This document shows positions 7,642 through 16,429 of a stretch of 55,335 nucleotides of DNA, one piece after another. The translations under genes were made by a program, and so were the position numbers. Position 1 is the first letter of the stretch. Each line of letters begins with the position of its first letter. Under the pieces are notes generated by a model. The model searched no databases. It worked only from the letters and a program-made list of their open reading frames with translations, and was not told the DNA's origin. This DNA is from Fusicatenibacter sp. GTDB taxonomy: Bacteria > Bacillota > Clostridia > Lachnospirales > Lachnospiraceae. The stretch is from the NCBI GenBank assembly GCA_022766945.1, contig JALEOU010000054.1, forward strand, positions 1 to 55,335, in the 5' to 3' direction.

Positions 7642-8900
7642 CAGTCCACCATTTTCGGATCATCCTGAATCTGCCAGGGCAGTCCCCACCGGTTCAGCGC
7701 TTCCATGTACGGGTCCGGATCAAATTCTTCTACTGTAAAAACACCCGGCTGATTCCACCTGCCGGTTACCAGCATCATGGCACCGATCATCGCAGGGACT
7801 CCTGTTGTATAAGAAATTGCCTGAGATCCCACTTCCCGATAACATTCCTGATGATCGCAGACATTGTAAATATAAGCGGTTTTCTCTTTTCCATCCTTTT
7901 TTCCTGAAAAGATACATCCGATGTTGGTTTTTCCAACCGTGCGCGGACCAAGCGTTGCAGGATCCGGAAGCAATGCCTTGAGGAACTGGATCGGTACGAT
8001 CGAATGTCCTTCAAACTCCACCGGTTCCGTGGACAGCATACCCACGTTCTCAAGACATTTCATATGTGTCAGATAGCTTTGTCCAAAGGTCATGAAAAAC
8101 CGAATTCTCTGTACACCCGGAATATTTTTTGCCAGCGATTCGATTTCCTCATGGTGGAGCAGATACATGTCTTTTCGTCCTACCTGATCAAATTCATACT
8201 CCCGCTTGATACTCATGGCAGGTATCTCAACCCAGTGTCCGTTTTCCCAGTAGGAACCGGGAGCAGATACTTCACGAAGGTTGATTTCCGGATTAAAATT
8301 CGTTGCAAAGGGATAACCATGATCACCGCCGTTGCAGTCAAGAATATCAATGGTATCTATCTGATCAAAAAGGTGTTTCTGTGCATAAGCACAATAAGCC
8401 TGCGTAACACCCGGATCAAATCCGGAGCCCAGAAGTGCAGTCAGACCCGCCTTCTCGAATTTTTCCTTATAAGCCCACTGCCAGGAATAATCAAAGTAAG
8501 CGGAAAATCCTTCTTCCCGGCAGCGTTTTTCATAAACTTCACGCCATGATGGTGTCGTGATGTCTTCTGGCTCATAGTTCGCAGTATCCATATAATTTAC
8601 ACCGCATTCCAGGCAGGCATCCATGATCGTCAGATCCTGATAAGGAAGTGCTATATTCATGACCAGATCCGGCTGTACTTTTTTGATCAGTGCAACCAGT
8701 TCTTCTACCTTGTCAGCGTCTACACGGGCAGTGGTAATCTTCGTACAAGTGGTACCCTCCAGTTTTTCTTTCAAAGCATCACATTTTGCTTTCGTGCGGC
8801 TGGCGATACAGATCTCCTCAAATACTTCGCTGTTCTGACAGCATTTCTGGATTGCAACGCTGGCAACTCCACCACATCCGATCACTAAAACTCTTGCCAT
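7641..8900 (-). CDS. Carboxynorspermidine/carboxyspermidine dehydrogenase (saccharopine dehydrogenase family)
   Basis: Condenses putrescine or diaminopropane with aspartate semialdehyde and reduces the imine, the step before NspC. The protein is 419 residues with an N-terminal Rossmann motif, VLVIGCGGVASVAIQ, and later LLGSGFDPGVTQAY, a segment characteristic of this branch of the Lys1 family. I start at the ATG at 8900, 8 nt after AGGAGG; an ATG six bases further upstream is too close to that site, and a longer in-frame extension would overlap speB. It sits 22 nt after speB and is coupled to nspC. Confidence 0.9.
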   Translation of the reverse strand: MARVLVIGCGGVASVAIQKCCQNSEVFEEICIASRTKAKCDALKEKLEGTTCTKITTARVDADKVEELVALIKKVQPDLVMNIALPYQDLTIMDACLECGVNYMDTANYEPEDITTPSWREVYEKRCREEGFSAYFDYSWQWAYKEKFEKAGLTALLGSGFDPGVTQAYCAYAQKHLFDQIDTIDILDCNGGDHGYPFATNFNPEINLREVSAPGSYWENGHWVEIPAMSIKREYEFDQVGRKDMYLLHHEEIESLAKNIPGVQRIRFFMTFGQSYLTHMKCLENVGMLSTEPVEFEGHSIVPIQFLKALLPDPATLGPRTVGKTNIGCIFSGKKDGKEKTAYIYNVCDHQECYREVGSQAISYTTGVPAMIGAMMLVTGRWNQPGVFTVEEFDPDPYMEALNRWGLPWQIQDDPKMVD

Positions 8901-8922
8901 TTTCATATCCTCCTCATCTGTT

Positions 8923-9801
8923 TTATTCTTTTCTTTCTCGTCTGTCTCCGTCATCCAGTGCAAGAAGCATTTCTCTTACAATTTTACAGGCAGCTGCTGT
9001 GGAACTGCCTGTCGGATCGTAATGCGGACTGAGTTCATTTGTATCACATCCGACAATTCTGGCTCTGCTGCATACCAGAACCGCTGCCCTTCGAAGCTCG
9101 TCAAAGCTAACTCCTCCCGGTTCCGGAGTGCCCGTTCCAGGAAAAACACCAGGATCCAAGACATCCAGATCCAGTGTAAAATACACCGGTTTCCCTTTCA
9201 GCGCATCCAGCGTTTCGTCCAACCCCCTGAAATCAAATCTGTGCATCTTCACATGCTCTTTTCCCCACCGGAATTCCTCTCTCTCCCCCGATCGGATTCC
9301 AAACTGGTGAATTTTTCCATCACCGATCAGATCATGACACCTGCGAAGCACACAGGCGTGAGACAGCTTTGTTCCCAGATACTCGTCCCTGAGATCCGCA
9401 TGGGCATCAAAATGAATAATTTCCACATCCGGATAAGCAGCAGACACTGCGCGGAAGGCTCCCAATGTTACCAGATGTTCTCCTCCAAGCAGAAACGGAC
9501 GTTTTCCGGCTTCCAGAATCTCCTTTGTACGTTCACGAATCTGTTCCAGCGCAAAATTGGTATCTCCAAAACAAAGTTCCAGATCACCGACATCCAACAC
9601 TGCTGCGTCCTCCAGATCCAGGTCCTGATAAGGACTATAGCTCTCAATCCCAAAAGACTCCCTTCGGATTGCCGAGCTTCCAAAACGGGTTCCCGGACGG
9701 TAGGATGTGGTCGAATCAAACGGAGCTCCAAACAGTACCGTTTCCGCCTTTTCAAAATCGGTATCACAGCATAAAAAAGTTTCTATATTTTTATTCAACA
9801 T
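8923..9801 (-). CDS. speB: Agmatinase
   Basis: Hydrolyses agmatine to putrescine and urea; binuclear manganese ureohydrolase of 292 residues. Metal-binding motifs are GGEH (106-109), FDAHAD (131-136) and DLDVLD (211-216), followed by the PGTGTPEPGG loop. The downstream decarboxylation product of the arginine decarboxylase in the same operon is its substrate. The first codons overlap the end of speE by 11 nt, consistent with one polycistronic transcript. Confidence 0.93.
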   Translation of the reverse strand: MLNKNIETFLCCDTDFEKAETVLFGAPFDSTTSYRPGTRFGSSAIRRESFGIESYSPYQDLDLEDAAVLDVGDLELCFGDTNFALEQIRERTKEILEAGKRPFLLGGEHLVTLGAFRAVSAAYPDVEIIHFDAHADLRDEYLGTKLSHACVLRRCHDLIGDGKIHQFGIRSGEREEFRWGKEHVKMHRFDFRGLDETLDALKGKPVYFTLDLDVLDPGVFPGTGTPEPGGVSFDELRRAAVLVCSRARIVGCDTNELSPHYDPTGSSTAAACKIVREMLLALDDGDRRERKE

Positions 9802-10642
9802 CTTTCAGCATCTCCTCCACATACGCAGGAATATAGAACGCACCCTTATGCAGCATTGTTGTATAATAATCACATTTCAGCCCCCGCAGATTCCATCTCG
9901 TATCATTCAGATCTTTCAGAGGATGATATTTCTTGGAGGCGAATCCAAACAGCCAGTGGCCCGAGGGATAGGTGGGAATATGTGCCTGATACACCCGGCT
10001 GATCGGAAAGGATTCCACGATATTCTTATGTGTCCTCTGACAGGCAGCCGCATCTTCCGCATAGTAAGGACTCTCATGCTGGTTCACCAGGATACCGTCC
10101 TCCCGAAGAGCTTTGTAGCAATTTCCGTAAAACTCTTTTGTAAAGAGTCCTTCTCCCGGTCCGAAGGGATCCGTAGAATCCACAATAATCAAGTCATAGG
10201 CATTTTCCTTTGAGCGTACATACCTGAGACCATCTTCATAGTGAATCGAAAGTCTTGGATCATCCAGACGGCATGCCGTTTTCGGAAGATATTTTTTGCA
10301 GACCTCTACCACCAACGCGTCAATTTCCACCATATCAACATGCCGGATTTCCGGATATCTTGTAAGTTCCCGGATCACGCCACCGTCCCCGGCCCCGATC
10401 ACCAGTACGTCTTTGACATCAGGATGCACTGCCATGGGCACATGTGTGATCATCTCATGATAAATAAACTCATCTTTTTCTGTCAGCATCATGTATCCGT
10501 CCAGCACAAGAAAACGTCCGAATTCCGGTGATTCAAATACATCAATTCTCTGATACTCACTTTTGCCGCTGTACAGCTGTCGATCAACCCGAATTGACAA
10601 TCTAACGTTTGGTGTATGTTCCTCAAAAAACCAGAATTCCAA
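9791..10642 (-). CDS. speE: Spermidine synthase (polyamine aminopropyltransferase)
   Basis: Transfers the aminopropyl group of decarboxylated S-adenosylmethionine to putrescine. The 283-residue protein has the nucleotide-binding loop GAGDGG (83-88), the acidic VEID strand (105-108) and the catalytic Asp155 in VDSTDP, as well as the YHEM segment for putrescine binding. It starts one base after the arginine decarboxylase stop. SpeD of the same operon supplies its aminopropyl donor. Confidence 0.94.
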   Translation of the reverse strand: MEFWFFEEHTPNVRLSIRVDRQLYSGKSEYQRIDVFESPEFGRFLVLDGYMMLTEKDEFIYHEMITHVPMAVHPDVKDVLVIGAGDGGVIRELTRYPEIRHVDMVEIDALVVEVCKKYLPKTACRLDDPRLSIHYEDGLRYVRSKENAYDLIIVDSTDPFGPGEGLFTKEFYGNCYKALREDGILVNQHESPYYAEDAAACQRTHKNIVESFPISRVYQAHIPTYPSGHWLFGFASKKYHPLKDLNDTRWNLRGLKCDYYTTMLHKGAFYIPAYVEEMLKDVE

Positions 10643-10643
10643 T

Positions 10644-12095
10644 TCAAATTCCTCCTTTTATAACGTTCAGGCGCAGGATTTTCGGGTCTTCCGGACCGGT
10701 CATGCTGCATCCTTTTGCCTTCGCATATTGAATATACTCCAGAATTTCCCTGGTGATCATCTCTCCCGGCGCAAGGATTGGAATACCGGGCGGATAACAC
10801 ATCACAAATTCACTGCAGATACGGCCTTCCGTCTCCATCAGGGGAAGCATTTCCTTTTCTGCATAGAATGCTTCTTTCGGGGAAGCTGCTACGATGGGAT
10901 CAATGTATTCCTGCTGCATCATGCCGGTTTTATCACTGGAATAACGCCGCTTGATTTCCGAGAGTGCACCAACCAGCCGTTCCAAATCCAGTCCACGATC
11001 TCCGATCGAAAGATAAGCAAGCACATTGCCCAGATCACCGAACTCAATCTGAATATTATACTCATCCCGCAGGATATCATACACTTCGATTCCGGCAAGC
11101 CCGATCTCCAGTGTATGTATGGAAAGCTTGGTGACATCAAAGGCAAAAACACTGTCACCATTGACAAGCTCACTGGAGAAAGCATAATAGCCTCCGATGT
11201 GATTAATTTCCCGCCGCGCATATTCTGCCATCTCAATGACTCTGGCAAATGCTTCTTTGCCCCGAAGTGCCAGATTTCGCCTGGAAATATCCAGGCTCGA
11301 CAGTAAAAGATAAGAACCGCTGGTCGTCTGGGTCAGGTTGATAATCTGGCGGACATATCCGGCAGACACACCCGGACCGGCAAGCAGAAGCGAACTCTGG
11401 GTCAGGCTTCCGCCTGACTTATGCATGGATACCGCTGCAAGATCCGCGCCTGCTGCCATCGCTGAAACAGGTAAATTCTCTCCAAAATAAAAGTGTGTGC
11501 CATGCGCCTCATCCGCCAGAGCGAGCATACCGTGTTCATGAGCGAGCGCGGCAATCCTTTTGATATCGGAACAAATTCCATAATAGGTCGGATTATTCAC
11601 AAGCACTGCCTTCGCATCCGGATTCTCCCGAATCGCTCTTTTCACATCCTCCACACGCATACCAAGAGGAATCCCCAGCTTTTCATCGCTGGCAGGATCC
11701 ACATACACAGGGATCGCACCGCAAAGCACCATCGCTCCCATGACACTGCGGTGTACATTTCTCGGCAGAATAATCTTTTCTCCCTGCTTCACCGCAGAAA
11801 GGACCATCGCCTGCACCGCCGAAGTCGTTCCTCCAACCATCAGAAAAGCATAGGCCGCGCCAAAAGCTTCCGCCGCAAGTTCCTCTGCCTCACGAATCAC
11901 AGATACAGGGTGACACAGATTATCCAGCGGTTTCATGGAATTGACATCCATACGCACACATCTCTCTCCCAAAAGCTCTGAAAGCTCCGGATTTCCACGC
12001 CCCCGTTTGTGTCCCGGTACATCAAAAGGTACCACCCGTTTCTTTTCGAATTTCTGCAGCGCCTCGTAGATCGGCGCTCTCTCCTGTGAAAGCAT
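10644..12095 (-). CDS. speA: Arginine decarboxylase (fold-I Orn/Lys/Arg decarboxylase)
   Basis: PLP enzyme of 483 residues lacking the N-terminal receiver-like domain of the large inducible decarboxylases. PLP-site marks are PGHKRG (27-32), DEAHG (195-199) and the Schiff-base lysine K226 in SMHKSGGS. The C-terminal domain carries the conserved YPPGIPILAPGE. The neighbouring agmatinase makes arginine the likely substrate, as in B. subtilis SpeA; lysine or ornithine cannot be excluded from sequence. AGGAGG lies 8 nt before the ATG. A second, divergent member of the family is at the right edge of the window. Confidence 0.9.
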   Translation of the reverse strand: MLSQERAPIYEALQKFEKKRVVPFDVPGHKRGRGNPELSELLGERCVRMDVNSMKPLDNLCHPVSVIREAEELAAEAFGAAYAFLMVGGTTSAVQAMVLSAVKQGEKIILPRNVHRSVMGAMVLCGAIPVYVDPASDEKLGIPLGMRVEDVKRAIRENPDAKAVLVNNPTYYGICSDIKRIAALAHEHGMLALADEAHGTHFYFGENLPVSAMAAGADLAAVSMHKSGGSLTQSSLLLAGPGVSAGYVRQIINLTQTTSGSYLLLSSLDISRRNLALRGKEAFARVIEMAEYARREINHIGGYYAFSSELVNGDSVFAFDVTKLSIHTLEIGLAGIEVYDILRDEYNIQIEFGDLGNVLAYLSIGDRGLDLERLVGALSEIKRRYSSDKTGMMQQEYIDPIVAASPKEAFYAEKEMLPLMETEGRICSEFVMCYPPGIPILAPGEMITREILEYIQYAKAKGCSMTGPEDPKILRLNVIKGGI

Positions 12096-12187
12096 ATCGT
12101 TTGCCTCCTGTTTTCTTCATAAGCAGTTCCCCGCATTCACAGTCCGTGTATCCGCGCCCTGCTTTATGGCTTTTTTGCGGAACTTTC

Positions 12188-12946
12188 TTAATATACATTC
12201 CTTCCGCTGAAGATTTCTATCATTTCCCTGCGAAGATTATCCATGATTTCCAACCGAATCTTTGGAGGAAGTTCATAGACATCTGTTTTAAACAGATAAT
12301 TCTGCAGATCAATCTCTTTGAGCATCATCTTGGTATGAAACAGGTTTGCCCCGTATACATTGATATCCACCGCATCGTATCGCAGCAGAGTATTTGGATC
12401 GATGTAATCCTGAATCGAGCGGATCTCGTGGTCCATAAACAGCTTTCTTCCATTCACATCCCTTGTAAATCCTCTCACCCGGTAATCCATGGTGATAATA
12501 TCCGAATCAAAGGATCCGATCAGATAATCCAGTGTGGACAGCGGTGTGATTTCTCCGCAGGTTGCCACATCGATATCCACCCGAAACGTGGCAAGGCAGG
12601 TTTCCGGATGATATTCCGGATAAGTATGTACCGTCACATGACTTTTATCCAGATGGGCAAGCTGTGTCTGCCCGACCGGGACAAGTGATTCCTCCGCAAT
12701 CAGCAAAGTCACCGATGCTCCCTGCGGCTCGTAATCCTGCCTGGCGATATTCAGAACATTAGCACCTATCATTTCTGTCAGTGTTGTCAGGATCCCTGTC
12801 AGCCTTTCTGCGTTGTACTGCTCATCAATATACGCAATATAGTCCTTTTGTTCCCTGGCTGTCTTGGCGTAGCAAACGTCGTAGATGTTGAAACTCAATG
12901 CCTTTGTCAGGTTGTTAAATCCATAAAGCCTTAGCTTCTCACTCAT
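12188..12946 (-). CDS. speD: S-adenosylmethionine decarboxylase proenzyme, E. coli type
   Basis: Makes decarboxylated AdoMet for SpeE. The 252-residue product self-cleaves before a serine that becomes the pyruvoyl cofactor; here the site is K101-S102 in [14 protein letters not shown]. The N-terminus [19 protein letters not shown] aligns from the first residues with E. coli SpeD, and GAGGAGG lies a few bases before the ATG at 12946, so I reject a longer in-frame version that runs back into the leader terminator. It is the first gene of the operon, preceded by a leader of about 480 nt with a terminator, an upstream ORF and structured segments. Confidence 0.94.
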   Translation of the reverse strand: MSEKLRLYGFNNLTKALSFNIYDVCYAKTAREQKDYIAYIDEQYNAERLTGILTTLTEMIGANVLNIARQDYEPQGASVTLLIAEESLVPVGQTQLAHLDKSHVTVHTYPEYHPETCLATFRVDIDVATCGEITPLSTLDYLIGSFDSDIITMDYRVRGFTRDVNGRKLFMDHEIRSIQDYIDPNTLLRYDAVDINVYGANLFHTKMMLKEIDLQNYLFKTDVYELPPKIRLEIMDNLRREMIEIFSGRNVY

Positions 12947-13005
12947 CTGCAGCCCCTCCTCTTTTTGATACTTTCCTGTATTTCTCAGGGAGTCCTCCCA
13001 TTTGA

Positions 13006-13128
13006 TTACAGATCTTCTTTGCGGCATAAAAAAAACAGCATGCCTGTGCACACTGCCGTAAAATTAACAAGGAGACTGTTCCTGCCGGCAAAACTTCTGA
13101 TCCGGTAAAACACTCTCACAAGTTCCAT
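13006..13128 (-). CDS. Candidate 40-codon leader peptide of the polyamine operon
   Basis: An ATG at 13128 opens a 40-residue frame that ends 59 nt before speD. It begins [20 protein letters not shown] and ends [10 protein letters not shown]. The middle, [11 protein letters not shown], resembles by eye the core FAHRNSFDFHF of SpeFL, the ornithine-sensing arrest peptide upstream of E. coli speF. Codons 25-34 encode the leader terminator hairpin and its T-run, so a ribosome on this ORF would affect termination. Weak points: I see no good Shine-Dalgarno before the ATG, and all three minus-strand frames are open through most of this segment, so openness alone is not evidence. Confidence 0.35.
   Translation of the reverse strand: MELVRVFYRIRSFAGRNSLLVNFTAVCTGMLFFLCRKEDL
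13028..13055 (-). terminator. Leader terminator upstream of speD
   Basis: On the minus strand CAGTGTGC and GCATGCTG pair over 8 bp (two G-U) around the loop ACAG and are followed by eight T. It lies 82 nt before the speD start and downstream of the operon promoter, so it can only act as an attenuator. Confidence 0.7.
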
Positions 13129-13174
13129 TCAGAGTCTATATAGCAAATACTTACTTTTACTACTCTTATTGATC

Positions 13175-13234
13175 ATTTTACAAGTTGATGCGCACCTGAT
13201 GTGCCTGGTTGTAAAGTAACCAACTTATAAAATT
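13175..13234 (-). promoter_or_regulatory. Structured segment of the speD leader
   Basis: ATTTTACAAGTTG (13175-13187) and CAACTTATAAAAT (13222-13234) pair over 13 bp with one wobble in the minus-strand RNA. The enclosed 34 nt hold two further short stems, GGUU/AACC with loop ACUUUAC and GCAC/GUGC, giving a possible three-way junction. Just upstream in the transcript, TTGAG/CTCAA (13234-13250) forms another palindrome. I do not recognise a known riboswitch class. Confidence 0.4.
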
Positions 13235-13432
13235 GAGCTTTTAACTCAATCAATATGGCAATCCTTCTGTGACAGAATATTACTTTTCTTTTGTCACATT
13301 CATCGCCTCTCGGCAGTTGACCCGGCTGTCCGTATGGCCTGAACCCTGTTTGAAAATTTCTTCAGGGTGGTCTGAGAAAATATTTGCATGGAAACTCCAA
13401 ATTTTACTATTTTATTCCATGACTTATATGAA

Positions 13433-13461
13433 ATTATAAATGATTCTTTGTATTTTGTCAA
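13433..13461 (-). promoter_or_regulatory. Polyamine operon promoter
   Basis: Consensus TTGACA (13461-13456), 17-bp spacer and consensus TATAAT (13438-13433) on the minus strand. The predicted start near 13426 gives a 5' leader of about 480 nt before speD. A weaker pair, TTGATT with TTATAA near 13253-13225, could be a second promoter inside the leader. Confidence 0.7.
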
Positions 13462-13552
13462 CAAATATTGTTGTTTTGTTCCATTTTCATTACATTTATA
13501 TTGCGTATATTTGCATTTCATTTCTTTTGCATCAGATAACAAAAGCAAAACG

Positions 13553-13893
13553 ATAAGCCGGGTTATGTCGTGTGTAATCATCTATCCAGGGGCACTGTTG
13601 CCAGTACCCTCAAGCGACCCACCTGAAAACGTGACGGGCAGCCACAAACGTTTTCTATTCGGTCTTGCTTCGGATGGGGTTTACATGGCTTCCCCTGTTG
13701 CCAGGAGAACGGTAGTCTCTTACACTGCCTTTCCACCCTTACCAGAAAATACTTCTGGCGGTATCTCTCTGTTGCACTATCCCTGGAGTCGCCTCCGCCG
13801 GACGTTATCCGGCATCCTGCCCTGTGAAGCCCGGACTTTCCTCACCTGACCCCTTTCGGTCCTGTCAGCCGCGATTACATGTCTTACTTCTGC
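13553..13893 (-). ncRNA. rnpB: RNase P RNA
   Basis: Catalytic RNA of RNase P, which trims tRNA 5' ends. Recognised by conserved blocks on the minus strand: GAGGAAAGTCCGGGCTTC near the 5' side, the GGATAGTGCAACAGAGAG region in the middle, and GATAGATGATTAC followed by ACATAACCCGGCTTA at the 3' end. The ends are estimated from the 3' CCGGCTTA and from the pairing start near 13890. The gene lies between the dgt operon and the polyamine promoter on the same strand. Confidence 0.93.
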
Positions 13894-13928
13894 TCTGATG
13901 CAAAAGATATGGTTTCAAACATTTTTAT

Positions 13929-13957
13929 ATTCTAGCATGATTCTTTCCCAATGTCCA
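13929..13957 (-). promoter_or_regulatory. rnpB promoter
   Basis: TGGACA (13957-13952), 17-bp spacer and TAGAAT (13934-13929) on the minus strand, about 35 nt before the start of the conserved RNA. Confidence 0.65.
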
Positions 13958-14005
13958 GTTGCATTTTATCCTGATTCAAAATGCCGACACCCAAATTGTT
14001 ACTGT

Positions 14006-15673
14006 TCAGACGTCAAAACAGCTTCCCCCGATAAACTCACGGAGAATCGAATTCTGTGGGATATCCTCACTTGGCACTCCCACAAAATAATCCAGAAATT
14101 TCAGCAGCCGTTTTGCCTCCTGATATTCCGGCTCATCCTCCCTGATCTGAAACAGGAGCGGTTCCGCATACAGCTTCAGCACGGATAATTCATACACCAG
14201 TGCGGAATTAAACATTGCATCGGCACTCTCCTGATTCGGAAAGATATTACGGTCTTCTCCCCTGCGTACCGACGGCCACATGGCAATGGTTTCCTTCGCT
14301 GATGTGGCTCTGGTCCGATTATCCCGCACCATTCTGCGAATCAAGCGTCCGTCTGTTGTAGGAATCCGGTTGTGTTCATCCGCATTCAACTGTGTAAGTG
14401 CACTGATATAAATCCTGAATTTACTTTCCGATGGAAGAGACCAGGTGAGCTTATCGTTCAATCCATGAATTCCTTCCAGAACCAGCACATCCTCCTCGCC
14501 CATCTGGATGAAATCTCCTTTGTATTCCCGTTTACCGGTCTTAAAATTAAATCTCGGAAGTTCCACCCGTTCACCTCCAAGCAAACGACTCATATCCCGG
14601 TTAAACAGCTCGATATCCAACGCCTCCAGACATTCGAAATCATATTCGCCATTTTCATCTCTTGGTGTATTCACCCGATCCACATAATAATTATCGAGAC
14701 TGATCGGATGAGGGCGCATTCCCCGGGCTGAGAGCTGCACCGACAAGCGATTGCAGAATGTTGTCTTTCCCGAAGAGGAGGGACCTGCGATCAGAATAAA
14801 TTTCACACTGTGCCGCTCTGCAATCTGTTCTGCAATTTTTGCTATCTTCTGCTCCTGCAGCGCTTCCGCAATCAATATCATTTGTCCGATATTTCCCTGG
14901 CTGATCCGTTCGTCCAGATCCGCCACTGTCTCAATGCCCATCTGTTCGCCCCAACGCGCTGATTCCTGCTGCACCCGGAAGATTTTGGGTGAGGGATTCA
15001 GCGGAGGAACCACATCCGGCTGCTTTCTGCCCGGCATCTGGAGGATAAATCCTTCATCATACAAATAAAGATCAAAATATTTCAGATAGCTGGTGTCATA
15101 AACCATAAAACCGTAATAATAATCCGTGAAGTCACCCAGACTGTAAACATTCACCTTGGATACTCTGCGATACCAGAACAGACGCTCTTTATCGAACATG
15201 CCAATGTTTCGAAATAACTCTCTTGCATCATGTGTGTCCATGCTGCGCTTCATAATCGGTATTTTTTCCTCCACCAGCTGTCTCATATAAGCGCTCACTT
15301 TGTCCAGAAACACCTGATCCAGAGTAATCTTTCCATCAATAGTAAAATAGAAACCGGAACCTGCAGAAAAATTCAGTACCACCTTGCGGATATTTTCCCG
15401 TCCTCCCACATGGTAAACTGCTTTCAAAAGCAACAGTGTCATGCTGCGCCGATAAGCTTTGTGCCCGATTTCATCGTTGGTCGTGACAAAGGTAATCTCA
15501 CAGTCTTTTTTCAGACGTTTATGAAGTTCCCGAAGCCTGCCATTTACCGTCACAAGGACAATAGGATACCGATATTCCTTTTCAAACGGTCTCACGATTT
15601 CCCGATAATTCGTGCCCTCCGGGTATTCATACTGTTTTCCGTTAATTGTCACATGATAAATCTTTTTTTCCAT
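14006..15673 (-). CDS. Nucleoside (uridine-type) kinase with N-terminal TGS-like domain
   Basis: Cytoplasmic kinase of about 555 residues. The N-terminal 60 residues (VTINGKQYEYPEGTNYREI) look like a TGS domain, followed by a region similar to the second domain of threonyl-tRNA synthetase. The C-terminal half is a uridine-kinase-like P-loop domain: Walker A GPSSSGKTT at about 297-305, then PISLDNYYVDR and FNFKTGKREY. I prefer the ATG at 15673, where the TGS-like strand begins; an upstream in-frame ATG at 15709 would add 12 residues. Proteins of this architecture are common in Clostridia and are usually annotated nucleoside kinase; the true substrate is not established by the sequence. Last gene of the dgt-dnaG-rpoD-trmK run. 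Confidence 0.8.
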   Translation of the reverse strand: MEKKIYHVTINGKQYEYPEGTNYREIVRPFEKEYRYPIVLVTVNGRLRELHKRLKKDCEITFVTTNDEIGHKAYRRSMTLLLLKAVYHVGGRENIRKVVLNFSAGSGFYFTIDGKITLDQVFLDKVSAYMRQLVEEKIPIMKRSMDTHDARELFRNIGMFDKERLFWYRRVSKVNVYSLGDFTDYYYGFMVYDTSYLKYFDLYLYDEGFILQMPGRKQPDVVPPLNPSPKIFRVQQESARWGEQMGIETVADLDERISQGNIGQMILIAEALQEQKIAKIAEQIAERHSVKFILIAGPSSSGKTTFCNRLSVQLSARGMRPHPISLDNYYVDRVNTPRDENGEYDFECLEALDIELFNRDMSRLLGGERVELPRFNFKTGKREYKGDFIQMGEEDVLVLEGIHGLNDKLTWSLPSESKFRIYISALTQLNADEHNRIPTTDGRLIRRMVRDNRTRATSAKETIAMWPSVRRGEDRNIFPNQESADAMFNSALVYELSVLKLYAEPLLFQIREDEPEYQEAKRLLKFLDYFVGVPSEDIPQNSILREFIGGSCFDV

Positions 15674-15715
15674 CCCTATCCCGCCTTTCCTGGCTTCGCC
15701 TGCAGACATGTCTGC

Positions 15716-16411
15716 CTACTGATAGTATACCAGAGCACGCCGGATCCATTCCTCTTTTTTTTCCATCTCCTGCAAACGAATCCTTGCTTTTTCACTTGGA
15801 ACCCCTTCCAGCTGTCGAATCAGACCACTTACAAGAGAATCCTCCCGCAAAAGAAACTTTCCAAGAACAGGATGCTTTTCCGCGAGAAGCAGCGGACCAT
15901 ACAGCAATTCCCAGGCAGAAGGTTCTTTCTCCTGTGTTCCATGGACTGCGCGGATAATCGGATAATACTTGCCGTCTTCTTCCACAAAATCTTCATCAGC
16001 AATGAGAAAACCATTGTGAAACAGCCAGAGCCGCACACGGTCCACATCTGACTGCGGTTCCAGAATCACCTCCGAAAAACCTGAAAGCAACGGCATTCCT
16101 TCCGACAGAATCCGAATCGTCAGGCCTCCTCCCATACCAGCGATCAGGAGAGAGTCCGCCTCCCCCTCACCAAGTGCTGTAAGTCCATCCGACAGTCTGG
16201 TTTCTATGTAAGCGTCCAGCTGATGGGACGCAATATGCTCACGCGCTCTGGACAACGGTCCCTGATTAACATCCATTGCAATCGCAGCCGAAATAATCCC
16301 CTGCTCTGCCAGATATATGGGCACATAACCATGATCGGTTCCTATATCCGCCAGTCTGGAACCCGGCGTCACCATCGCTGCAACAGCCTGAAGCCTTTTC
16401 GATAACTGCAT
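15716..16411 (-). CDS. trmK: tRNA (adenine22-N1)-methyltransferase
   Basis: Class I SAM-dependent methyltransferase of 231 residues that makes m1A22 in tRNA. The SAM loop is ADIGTDHGYVP (21-31), followed by the acidic MDVN strand; the family-specific LLIAGMGGGL and VILEPQSDVDRVR are visible. It follows rpoD by 18 nt, the arrangement usual in Firmicutes. Confidence 0.9.
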   Translation of the reverse strand: MQLSKRLQAVAAMVTPGSRLADIGTDHGYVPIYLAEQGIISAAIAMDVNQGPLSRAREHIASHQLDAYIETRLSDGLTALGEGEADSLLIAGMGGGLTIRILSEGMPLLSGFSEVILEPQSDVDRVRLWLFHNGFLIADEDFVEEDGKYYPIIRAVHGTQEKEPSAWELLYGPLLLAEKHPVLGKFLLREDSLVSGLIRQLEGVPSEKARIRLQEMEKKEEWIRRALVYYQ

Positions 16412-16429
16412 GCCCTTTCCTTCTCTTTC

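Noticed and set aside
12188-13051. N-terminally extended SpeD reaching into the leader terminator
   Set aside because: The alignment with E. coli SpeD starts at the ATG at 12946, which has a GAGGAGG site; the extra 35 residues are encoded by the terminator and leader.
13052-13430. Known riboswitch (SAM, lysine, T-box, guanidine) in the speD leader
   Set aside because: None of the conserved core sequences of these classes could be found by eye.
13300-13581. 93-codon ORF between speD and rnpB on the minus strand
   Set aside because: It overlaps the 3' end of RNase P RNA and the operon promoter and has no ribosome site or recognisable content.
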